A stretch of 8,774 bases of DNA from Prevotella sp. UBA746 (GTDB taxonomy: Bacteria > Bacteroidota > Bacteroidia > Bacteroidales > Bacteroidaceae). A program made the translations under genes and the position numbers. Under the pieces are notes generated by a model. It did not search any database, had not been told where the DNA came from, and saw only the letters and a list, made by a program, of their open reading frames with translations. The stretch lies in assembly GCA_002298545.1 (NCBI GenBank), contig DBKQ01000118.1, positions 54,201 through 62,974 of the forward strand, written 5' to 3'. The stretch's first letter is position 1. Each line of letters starts with the position of its first letter. Positions 1 to 6,310 of the stretch are shown here, one piece after another.

Positions 1-58
1 CGTTCTCCTCTCGATTTGCATTATTTTAATCAATGATAAATATAAAAACAAGATAAAT

Positions 59-1147
59 ATGGGAAAGATAATTCTTACAGGCGACCGCCCAACAGGCAAA
101 CTCCATCTGGGGCACTACGTGGGCTCTCTGCGCCGTCGCGTGGAACTGCAGAATGCAGGCGACTTCGAACGCATGTTCGTTTTTATGGCAGATGTACAGG
201 CTCTTACTGACAATGCCGACAATCCAGAGAAGATACGACAGAACATTATAGAAGTTGCTCTCGACTATCTCTCTGCCGGTCTGGATCCGGAGAAATGCAC
301 ACTCTTCATACAGAGTCAGATTCCGGAGCTCGCCGAACTGACGACTTATCTGATGAACCTCATCACTGTATCACGAGTGCAACGCAACCCTACGGTAAAG
401 ACGGAGATTAAGCTGCGCAACTTCGAAGCCAATATCCCGCTCGGTTTCTTCTGCTACCCTGTTAGCCAGGCTGCCGACATCACATTGTTTAAGGCAACTA
501 CAGTGCCGGCCGGCGAAGACCAGGAGCCGATGCTCGAAGTAACCCGCGAACTCGTACGTCGTTTCAACCAGACCTACAGCCCTGTTCTCGTCGAACCGGA
601 GATTATGCTTCCGGAGAACGCCACGGCACGCCGTTTGCCTGGAACAGACGGCAAGGAGAAGATGTCGAAATCTCTCGGCAACTGCATCTATCTGAGCGAC
701 TCGGCTGCCGACGTATGGAAGAAGGTGAAGAAAATGTCTAACGGTGCTCCACGCATGAGCATGGACGAGCCGGGACACCTGGAGGGAAATGCCGTATTCA
801 CCTACCTCGAAGCATTCAGCACTCCTGACGACTTTGCCGAGTTCTGGCCTGAATACAAGAATCTCGACGAACTGAAGGAGCATTATGTTCACGGTGGCAT
901 CGGTGACGGAACGACGAAGAAATTCCTCAACAACGTGCTTAACAAGATGTTGGAACCTATCCGTCAGCGTCGCCATGAGTTTGAACAGGATATTCCGGAG
1001 ATTTACAATATCCTGAAAAAGGGAACTGAGGCTGCTCGCGAGACTGCCGCCCAGACGATGGACGAAGTGCGCAAGGCTATGCGTATTGACTATTTCAACG
1101 ATACTGCCCTTATCCAACAGCAGGCAGAAATGTACAGAAACAAATAA
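59..1147 (+). CDS. trpS: Tryptophanyl-tRNA synthetase
   Basis: A class I aminoacyl-tRNA synthetase that charges tRNA-Trp with tryptophan using ATP in the cytoplasm. The 362-residue protein begins with a Rossmann-fold segment carrying the HIGH-type signature HLGH (residues 16-19, inside PTGKLHLGHYVG). The second signature, KMSKS, is intact at residues 201-205 (GKEKMSKSLGN). Both ATP-binding motifs being present argues for an active enzyme. It is somewhat longer than E. coli TrpS (334 residues) and has the canonical HxGH where E. coli has a TIGN-type variant, so it belongs to a different branch of the family. The ATG at 59 follows an A-rich leader without a clear Shine-Dalgarno site, which is normal for Bacteroidetes. 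The gene converges on asnB and is not obviously part of the nitrogen genes; whether it is the only TrpRS in the genome cannot be told here. Confidence 0.96.
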   Translation: MGKIILTGDRPTGKLHLGHYVGSLRRRVELQNAGDFERMFVFMADVQALTDNADNPEKIRQNIIEVALDYLSAGLDPEKCTLFIQSQIPELAELTTYLMNLITVSRVQRNPTVKTEIKLRNFEANIPLGFFCYPVSQAADITLFKATTVPAGEDQEPMLEVTRELVRRFNQTYSPVLVEPEIMLPENATARRLPGTDGKEKMSKSLGNCIYLSDSAADVWKKVKKMSNGAPRMSMDEPGHLEGNAVFTYLEAFSTPDDFAEFWPEYKNLDELKEHYVHGGIGDGTTKKFLNNVLNKMLEPIRQRRHEFEQDIPEIYNILKKGTEAARETAAQTMDEVRKAMRIDYFNDTALIQQQAEMYRNK

Positions 1148-1171
1148 TTCATTACTATTTATTACATATTG

Positions 1172-1209
1172 AAAAAGGTGTATGGCAACGTTTACCATAC
1201 ACCTTTTTT
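1172..1209. terminator. Bidirectional intrinsic terminator between trpS and asnB
   Basis: A perfect 14-bp stem (AAAAAGGTGTATGG at 1172-1185 with its complement at 1195-1208) closes a 9-nt loop. The stem begins with five A and ends in six T, so transcripts from either strand end in a U tract. It lies 24 bp after the trpS stop codon and about 130 bp beyond the asnB stop codon on the other strand, so it can serve both convergent genes. Confidence 0.85.
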
Positions 1210-1338
1210 GTTTCACTTCCAATATATATTATAGAAAGCTCTTTTTCCAGTTTTGTTTTTAAACAATTATAGATAATGAATTATATATATAAATGATTGT
1301 CTATATAGGCGCTTTTTATCGTAAAAAAATACAGTTGG

Positions 1339-3036
1339 CTAATATGCCTTTTCGTGTACTCCAGCCACAGCCCTACCGCTCGGGTCGTTCATATTCCGAA
1401 ACTTCTCGTCCCAGGCAAGAGCCTCAGCAGTGCTGCAAGCCACGCTCGGTACGCTCGGCACACTACGGGCGGCAGAGTCGCTCGGAAAATGTTCGCTAAA
1501 GATGGAACGGTAGTAATACTCCTCCTTGTTGCGTGGCGGGTTAATAGGGAAGCGCTCAGCAGCATGAGCCATCTGCTCGTCGCTTACAGCATCAGAAGTA
1601 ATTTTCTTCAATGTATCAATCCAACTATAGCCCACCCCATCGGAGAACTGCTCCTTCTGGCGCCAAGCCACGGCATCGGGCAACATATCGGCAAATGCCT
1701 CGCGCACAATCTTCTTCTCTATCGTATTGCCCGGACACATCTTAGCCTCGGGATTGGTGCGCATGGCAACATCGAGGAATTCCTTGTCGAGAAACGGCAC
1801 ACGTCCCTCCACGCCCCATGCCGAAAGACTTTTGTTGGCGCGCAGACAGTCGTATAGATGCAACTTCGAGAGTTTCCTTACCGTCTCCTCATGGAAAGCC
1901 CTCGCATCCGGAGCCTTGTGGAAATACAGGTAGCCGCCGAAAATCTCGTCGGCACCCTCGCCAGAGAGAACCATCTTAATCCCCATACTCTTTATCACTC
2001 GTGCGAGCAGATACATCGGAGTGGAAGCCCTGACTGTAGTTACATCGTATGTCTCGATAAAATAGATAACATCGCGTATGGCGTCGAGTCCTTCCTGTAT
2101 GGTATAGTTTATCTCGTGATGAACAGTACCAATATAGTCGGCAACCATCCTTGCCTTTGCCAAATCAGGAGCACCTTTCAGTCCTACAGCAAATGAATGT
2201 AGTCGCGGCCACCACGCCTGTGTTCTGCCGTTCTCCTCGATGCGTCGTGCAGAATACTTCTGGGCAATAGCACTTATAACCGACGAGTCGAGACCGCCGC
2301 TGAGCAACACACCATAAGGAACGTCGCTCATCAACTGCCGCTGCACGGCATTCTCCAGCGAATCGTGGATATCTTTCACGCTTGCCCCGTTATCCTTCAC
2401 ATTGTCGTATGAAAACCAGTCGCGTGTATAGTATCTCTTCATTTTCCCCTCGCGGCTCCACAGATAATGCCCCGGCAGGAAAGGTTCGTAGCGCTCGCAT
2501 TGTCCCTCGAGAGCTTTCAGTTCGCTTGCCACATACACCTTGCCGTCGCCGTCATATCCTATATAAAGAGGAATAACACCTATAGGGTCGCGGGCAATAA
2601 TATATTCATCGCGCTCCTCGTCGTAGAGTGCAAAAGCAAATATTCCGCTCAGTTCCTCAAGAAAGTCCGGTGTCCCGGCATTTCCTGTCTTTTCAACTTT
2701 TGCGATCCATTCCCGGTAAAGGGCAAGGATCACCTCGCAGTCGCTGCCGGTCTGGAATTGGTAACCGTCGGCAAAACGTTTCCTTATACTCTGGTGGTTG
2801 TAAATCTCACCATTAACGGCAAGCACCTGTCTGTTGTCTGGCGAGAACAGTGGCTGTCGTCCCGATTCTGGGTCGACGATAGACAGTCGTTCGTGGGCGA
2901 GGATTGCCGAGCCGCCACAGTAGATACCGCTCCAGTCAGGACCGCGATGACGGATTTTAGCACTCATTCTAAGCGCCTTCTGGCGCAACTCAGGAGACTG
3001 TTCCTTGATATTGAAGATACAAACTATTCCACACAT
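1339..3036 (-). CDS. asnB: Asparagine synthetase B, glutamine-hydrolysing
   Basis: Makes asparagine from aspartate, ATP and glutamine in the cytoplasm. The 565-residue protein has the usual two-domain plan. The N-terminal Ntn glutaminase domain starts Met-Cys-Gly-Ile-Val; Cys2 becomes the catalytic nucleophile after Met removal, which fixes this start. Glutamine-site residues follow: Arg50, the NGEIYN motif (75-80) and Asp99 in GSDCE. The C-terminal synthetase domain has the PP-loop SGGLDSS (246-252) and the LSGEGADEIFGGY block (358-369). The C-terminus DPSGRAVAGVHEKAY resembles E. coli AsnB (554 residues), so the gene is complete. It follows amtB on the same strand after a 187-bp gap containing a terminator, so it is either separately transcribed or reached by read-through. 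I found no convincing TAnnTTTG box directly upstream. Its place beside glnK-amtB fits a use of newly assimilated glutamine nitrogen. Confidence 0.96.
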   Translation of the reverse strand: MCGIVCIFNIKEQSPELRQKALRMSAKIRHRGPDWSGIYCGGSAILAHERLSIVDPESGRQPLFSPDNRQVLAVNGEIYNHQSIRKRFADGYQFQTGSDCEVILALYREWIAKVEKTGNAGTPDFLEELSGIFAFALYDEERDEYIIARDPIGVIPLYIGYDGDGKVYVASELKALEGQCERYEPFLPGHYLWSREGKMKRYYTRDWFSYDNVKDNGASVKDIHDSLENAVQRQLMSDVPYGVLLSGGLDSSVISAIAQKYSARRIEENGRTQAWWPRLHSFAVGLKGAPDLAKARMVADYIGTVHHEINYTIQEGLDAIRDVIYFIETYDVTTVRASTPMYLLARVIKSMGIKMVLSGEGADEIFGGYLYFHKAPDARAFHEETVRKLSKLHLYDCLRANKSLSAWGVEGRVPFLDKEFLDVAMRTNPEAKMCPGNTIEKKIVREAFADMLPDAVAWRQKEQFSDGVGYSWIDTLKKITSDAVSDEQMAHAAERFPINPPRNKEEYYYRSIFSEHFPSDSAARSVPSVPSVACSTAEALAWDEKFRNMNDPSGRAVAGVHEKAY

Positions 3037-3125
3037 ACTTTATTCTTTTATTGATATATTCAAAAAAACGATTAAGCGAGAGCAATGAAAACTTGTTTTC
3101 AAATTGCCGAACGTGAGTTTTTTAT

Positions 3126-3160
3126 CTAAAAAGTTCTTGAGGCAAAAAGCCCCAAGAACT
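3126..3160 (-). terminator. Intrinsic terminator after amtB
   Basis: On the minus strand an 8-bp stem (AGTTCTTG, 3160-3153), one mismatch and a further 4 bp close a five-T loop. The closing arm is followed at once by a run of five T in the direction of amtB transcription. It starts about 64 bp after the amtB stop codon. The plus-strand reading lacks a U tract, so the terminator works in the amtB direction. It separates glnK-amtB from asnB, perhaps incompletely. Confidence 0.85.
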
Positions 3161-3223
3161 CATAACAAACTAAAACAATCAGCGTTATCTACATAGCTGT
3201 CATATTAGATTATTCAGAGGTTA

Positions 3224-4534
3224 TCAGTTGTAACAGCTTTCACCGTGTTCGTAGATGTCGAGACCCTCTTCCTCGATACGCTTGTCAACCCGCAGACCGG
3301 CAAGTTTGTTGATTCCCCAGAAGAGAAGGAAACCAGTGGCAGCAGCCCAAAGGTCGATACAGAGAATACCGAGAACCTGAGCACCGAAGAAACCGAAGCC
3401 ATGTCCGTAGAAAGCACCCGAGTCAACAGCGAGCAGACCGGTGAGCAATGTTCCGAGAATACCGCAGACACCATGCACGCTACTTGCACCGACAGGGTCG
3501 TCTATATGGAGTTTTGTGTCGATAAATTCTATTGCAAATACCAATACTATACCGCAGATAAAACCGATAATCAGTGAGCCGACAGGCGATACAAGGTCGC
3601 ATCCGGCAGTAATGCCTACAAGTCCGGCGAGCACACCGTTTAGAGTCAGCGAGAACGATGGTTTTCCGTATTTTATCCATGTAGTAAACATGGTAGCAAG
3701 TCCACCGGCAACGGCAGCAAGGTTGGTAGTAAGGAATACGTGTGAGATAGCCACGCGGTTAACCTCGCCAGATGCAGCCAACTGTGAGCCAGGGTTGAAT
3801 CCGAACCATCCGAACCAGAGGATGAACACACCGAGAGCGGCAGCCATCAGGTTATGACCAGGAATAGCACGGCTCTTGCCTTTCTTGTCGTATTTGCCGT
3901 GGCGCGGACCAAGGACAATAGCACCGATCAGGGCAAGGACGCCACCGACAGAGTGAACGATTGCCGAACCGGCGAAGTCGTGGAACGCAGCACCGAAGGT
4001 GTTCATCATGAACGAACCATCTTCTGCATTGCATAGCCATCCCCCACCCCATGTCCAGTGACCTTCAACAGGATAGATAATCAGTGAGATGAAGAATGAA
4101 TATACGCAATACATCGAGAATTTCGTGCGCTCAGCCATAGCACCGGAAACTATCGTAGCAGATGTAGCGCAGAATACGGTTTCGAAAATCAGGAAGCCCT
4201 CAGTAGGCAGACCTCCGGCATTGGTATAAAACGAAAGGTCGCCGAAGTTAGGCATACCGACAAATCCAGCTCCGTCGCTTCCAAACATGAATCCGAATCC
4301 GACAAACCAGAAAAGGACAGAACCGACCATGAAGTCGACAAAATTCTTGAACAAGATATTAGCAGTATTCTTGCTTCTCGTAAAACCAGCCTCACAAAGG
4401 GCAAATCCCGGCTGCATAAAGAACACAAGCATTGCTGCAAGCAGCATCCATACCGTGTCTACAGAAATGCTAAGGTCGGTAACACTTTTTGAAATATCCG
4501 CTACCGATTCGGCGGCTAAAAATAATGTAGTCAT
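3224..4534 (-). CDS. amtB: Ammonium transporter (Amt/AmtB channel)
   Basis: An inner-membrane trimeric channel for ammonium/ammonia. The 436-residue protein is strongly hydrophobic with about eleven membrane segments. Visible Amt landmarks include Phe121 in the stretch ending SGAMAERTKF (aligning with E. coli Phe107), the WTWGGGW block (160-166), Asp186 in HDFAGS (aligning with E. coli Asp160), and the twin pore histidines His194 (AIVHSVGG) and His354 (SSVHGVCG). The cytoplasmic tail keeps the GLRV...EEGLDIYEHGESCY pattern used in Amt proteins for gating by GlnK. The residues before the first helix look like a short periplasmic extension rather than a clear cleaved signal peptide. It lies downstream of glnK on the same strand across 120 bp, the usual glnK-amtB order, and ends at a strong terminator. 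Expression probably rises under ammonium limitation, which is inferred from family behaviour. Confidence 0.96.
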   Translation of the reverse strand: MTTLFLAAESVADISKSVTDLSISVDTVWMLLAAMLVFFMQPGFALCEAGFTRSKNTANILFKNFVDFMVGSVLFWFVGFGFMFGSDGAGFVGMPNFGDLSFYTNAGGLPTEGFLIFETVFCATSATIVSGAMAERTKFSMYCVYSFFISLIIYPVEGHWTWGGGWLCNAEDGSFMMNTFGAAFHDFAGSAIVHSVGGVLALIGAIVLGPRHGKYDKKGKSRAIPGHNLMAAALGVFILWFGWFGFNPGSQLAASGEVNRVAISHVFLTTNLAAVAGGLATMFTTWIKYGKPSFSLTLNGVLAGLVGITAGCDLVSPVGSLIIGFICGIVLVFAIEFIDTKLHIDDPVGASSVHGVCGILGTLLTGLLAVDSGAFYGHGFGFFGAQVLGILCIDLWAAATGFLLFWGINKLAGLRVDKRIEEEGLDIYEHGESCYN

Positions 4535-4587
4535 AATCTTGAAAAATTTAAATTACGTTGTGCGTGTTGTTATTATCCAATGAAAAC

Positions 4588-4615
4588 AGGGTCTTTTTAC
4601 ATTAAAAGTTACCCT
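4588..4615 (-). promoter_or_regulatory. Small hairpin in the glnK-amtB spacer
   Basis: On the minus strand AGGGT pairs with ACCCT and, after a two-base bulge, CTTTT pairs with AAAAG around a short loop. GTTTTC follows the closing arm. It lies between glnK and amtB and could lower read-through or protect the 3' end of the glnK message. The stem is AT-rich and the U tract is weak, so it is a candidate only. Confidence 0.3.
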
Positions 4616-4654
4616 AAACAAATCCCTATACCTTATATAATATATCGTTATATC

Positions 4655-5011
4655 TTACTTTTCCTGCTCAGCGTTATAAAGGGCAATGTCTCCGCGCTCT
4701 CCTGTGCGGATTCTGATAGAGTCCTCTATCGGAATGATAAAAATTCTGCCGTCGCCGATTTCCCCGGTACGTGCTGCCCCCTGAATGGCATTAACGGTTT
4801 TCTCTACATTCTTGTCGCGCACCACGATGCTCACCAGCACTCGTTCAATGCTGCTCGTGTCGTACATCACGCCACGGTAAATCCTTGCCTGGCGCATCTT
4901 TCCCTCACCTCTGACGTCGTAGTAAGAGAACCACTCGATGTCGGCAGCAAGCAGTGCCTCCTTAACATCCTCGAATTTAGTTTTACGGATGATTGCTTCA
5001 ATCTTTTTCAT
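4655..5011 (-). CDS. glnK: P-II nitrogen regulatory protein, GlnK type
   Basis: A small trimeric signal protein that reads ATP/ADP and 2-oxoglutarate and controls partners, here most likely AmtB encoded next downstream. The 118 residues start MKKIEAII as in E. coli GlnB/GlnK. The second P-II signature is present (TGEIGDGRIF, 82-91), with the nucleotide-binding pair Arg100/Arg102 in IRIRTGE. The T-loop (about 35-57) keeps a Tyr at position 50, aligning with the uridylylated Tyr51 of E. coli in YRGxxY. However, the loop is one residue shorter, Gln39 is replaced by Met39, and Arg57 stands where Lys58 should be; both E. coli residues contact 2-oxoglutarate. I believe this pattern is shared among Bacteroidales P-II proteins, but could not check. 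The C-terminus runs a few residues beyond the enterobacterial form. A good promoter lies about 60 bp upstream. Confidence 0.93.
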   Translation of the reverse strand: MKKIEAIIRKTKFEDVKEALLAADIEWFSYYDVRGEGKMRQARIYRGVMYDTSSIERVLVSIVVRDKNVEKTVNAIQGAARTGEIGDGRIFIIPIEDSIRIRTGERGDIALYNAEQEK

Positions 5012-5068
5012 ACTTACCTATTTTATTGGTTTATACTTCTATACTTTCTTTTTGTTTGCTTTCTGCTG

Positions 5069-5099
5069 CAAAGGTATTACAAAATGACAAATAAACAAA
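5069..5099 (-). promoter_or_regulatory. Bacteroidetes-type promoter for glnK-amtB
   Basis: Reading the minus strand, a -33 box TTTG (5099-5096) is followed after exactly 19 bp by a -7 box TACCTTTG (5076-5069), a full match to the Bacteroidetes primary-sigma pattern TTTG-N19-21-TAnnTTTG. Transcription would start a few bases further on, leaving a leader of roughly 50 nt before the glnK ATG. Confidence 0.75.
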
Positions 5100-5152
5100 C
5101 AAACATTTTACATTTTGGTTTGTTAAATTTATTCTTCCTTACAATTATTTTT

Positions 5153-5237
5153 CTATAAAACGTTTATAGTTTCATATTGAAAGCTATAAAGTGAAGAATA
5201 GTTTCAATTTGATATTTTTATTAATTTTTACTATAAA
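5153..5237. promoter_or_regulatory. Cluster of CTATAAA motifs, putative operator region
   Basis: The heptamer CTATAAA occurs at 5153-5159, 5184-5190 and 5231-5237, and inverted (TTTATAG) at 5163-5169. The first and inverted copies form a perfect 7-3-7 palindrome around ACG. The first and last copies extend into a longer direct repeat, CTATAAAA(A)CGTT. In addition ATAGTTTCA (5166-5174) and ATAGTTTCAA (5198-5207) flank an inverted version with one extra base (5177-5187). The position between two divergent promoters suits a regulator-binding region; no binding protein can be named. Confidence 0.4.
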
Positions 5238-5275
5238 AACGTTCTTTCTCTGTAACGGGTTTAGACAATTTGTTG

Positions 5276-5283
5276 TATTTTTG
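5276..5283 (+). promoter_or_regulatory. Probable -7 box of the dapF promoter
   Basis: TATTTTTG fits TAnnTTTG exactly and lies 50 bp before the dapF ATG. No good TTTG -33 box stands at the expected 19-21 bp; the sequence there reads around TGTAAC. The promoter may be weak or need an activator, which would fit the motif cluster just upstream. Confidence 0.5.
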
Positions 5284-5333
5284 CACCCGTAATCAGACAA
5301 ATAGAAACTTACAACAATAAAGAAGGTAGAAAG

Positions 5334-6179
5334 ATGCAAGATAATAGGATAAGGTTTACCAAGATGCATGGTGCCGGCAACGATTATATATATGTTAATA
5401 CATTATTATATAATATAGAAAATCCAGAGGAGAAGTCGATTGAATGGAGCGATCGCCATAAAGGTATTGGCGGCGACGGACTGGTTCTTATCTGCAAGCC
5501 CACAACTGATGATGCAGACTATAGAATGAGGATTTTCAATGCCGACGGGTCGGAAGCCATGATGTGCGGAAACGCATCAAGGTGTATCGGGAAATATCTG
5601 TTTGAGAGAGGACTGACCGACAAGACTTCCATCAGACTTGAAACCTTGTCTGGAATAAAAATTCTCAATTTGCATCTCGACGACGACGGCAAGACTGTTA
5701 GCAGCGTTACTGTTGATATGCTCGAGCCGGGACTGAAAAACGAAAAGCAGTATGTCGAGAGTTGCGGCGGAAAACTGTTTGCCTGCGGACGAGAATTCTC
5801 CGGTACGTTTGTATGTATGGGAAATCCGCATTTCGTTACCTTCGTGGATGATATTGACACAATCGATATAGCCCACTACGGAAGGGTGCTCGAACGGGAC
5901 GAGAACTTCCCTGAACGGTGCAATATAGAGTTTGCCCAAATGCTGCCCGACGGCAGTATCCGAACGAGAGTATGGGAAAGGGGCAGCGGAATAACGATGG
6001 CATGCGGTACTGGAGCCTGTGCTACGGCAGTAGCTGCCGCCCATACAAGGCGAGCCGGAAGGGAGAGTGTGATAAAGATGGACGGAGGCGACCTACATAT
6101 CGAATGGCGCGAAAGCGACAATCACGTATATATGACAGGACCTGCAGAGATTGTATTCGACGGGGAAATTGAGGCGTAG
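5334..6179 (+). CDS. dapF: Diaminopimelate epimerase
   Basis: Converts LL-2,6-diaminopimelate to the meso form, the precursor of lysine and of the peptidoglycan cross-link. It is a cofactor-independent, two-cysteine racemase. The 281-residue protein starts with the family motif FTKMHGAGND (8-17). The two catalytic thiols are Cys78 in MMCGNASRC and Cys224 in MACGTGACA. Other conserved blocks are NPHFV (164-168), NIEF (197-200) and VWERGSGIT (213-221). Length is close to the usual 270-280, so it is complete. The first catalytic block reads MCGNASRC rather than the common MCGNGARC, a mild substitution. It is the first gene of a plus-strand run with dapL 131 bp downstream; the two enzymes catalyse consecutive steps (DapL then DapF). 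The ATG follows an A-rich leader sharing a 14-nt sequence with the dapL leader. Confidence 0.96.
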   Translation: MQDNRIRFTKMHGAGNDYIYVNTLLYNIENPEEKSIEWSDRHKGIGGDGLVLICKPTTDDADYRMRIFNADGSEAMMCGNASRCIGKYLFERGLTDKTSIRLETLSGIKILNLHLDDDGKTVSSVTVDMLEPGLKNEKQYVESCGGKLFACGREFSGTFVCMGNPHFVTFVDDIDTIDIAHYGRVLERDENFPERCNIEFAQMLPDGSIRTRVWERGSGITMACGTGACATAVAAAHTRRAGRESVIKMDGGDLHIEWRESDNHVYMTGPAEIVFDGEIEA

Positions 6180-6212
6180 ACAATATCTCTCTTTATACTC
6201 CCTTCACCCATT

Positions 6213-6231
6213 GTGCGGTGAGACACCGCAC
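6213..6231. repeat. GC-rich palindrome in the dapF-dapL spacer
   Basis: GTGCGGTG (6213-6220) and its exact complement CACCGCAC (6224-6231) form an 8-bp stem with an AGA loop. It stands out in a spacer that is otherwise AT-rich. No T run follows on either strand, so it is not a standard terminator. It may be an RNA stability element between dapF and dapL or one copy of a dispersed REP-like palindrome. Confidence 0.45.
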
Positions 6232-6310
6232 CTACTACTATTTCAAACCGTTAGTTAGAAAAGAATTCAGACCCTTTTAAAAAGAATAACAACAATAAAG
6301 AAATAAGAAT

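Larger units (their letters stand above)
5012..5333. other. Divergent intergenic control region, glnK / dapF
   Basis: This 322-bp stretch is very AT-rich and I see no credible gene in it. A long plus-strand open frame entering from the left is antisense to glnK and lacks any protein character. It holds a strong glnK promoter on the left, a dapF promoter on the right, and between them a dense group of CTATAAA-type motifs and overlapping inverted repeats (5153-5237). Tandem CAAA units at 5088-5104 supply several TTTG tetramers on the minus strand. The arrangement suggests joint control of the two divergent units. Confidence 0.75.

Noticed and set aside
11..18. TCGATTTG as a -7 box for trpS
   Set aside because: It misses the conserved A of TAnnTTTG, and the upstream -33 region lies outside or at the very edge of the window.
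371..1222. 283-codon open frame on the minus strand
   Set aside because: It is antisense to trpS, whose motifs are intact over the same span, and its translation has no recognisable protein pattern.
1313..1328. TTTTTA/TAAAAA hairpin just beyond the asnB stop codon
   Set aside because: The stem is six A-T pairs only and is probably a product of base composition. The stronger hairpin at 1172-1209 explains termination better.
1354..3054. Several plus-strand frames of 60-195 codons opposite asnB
   Set aside because: All lie over the intact asnB gene and show no motifs or plausible start signals.
5088..5104. Tandem CAAA units as a possible CRISPR or microsatellite
   Set aside because: Only a few imperfect 4-nt units with no spacers. 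They are better read as TTTG-type promoter tetramers on the minus strand.
4580..5158. 192-codon plus-strand open frame covering glnK and part of the divergent region
   Set aside because: glnK on the other strand has clear P-II motifs. The extra part translates AT-rich non-coding DNA into a string of Phe, Leu and Ile.
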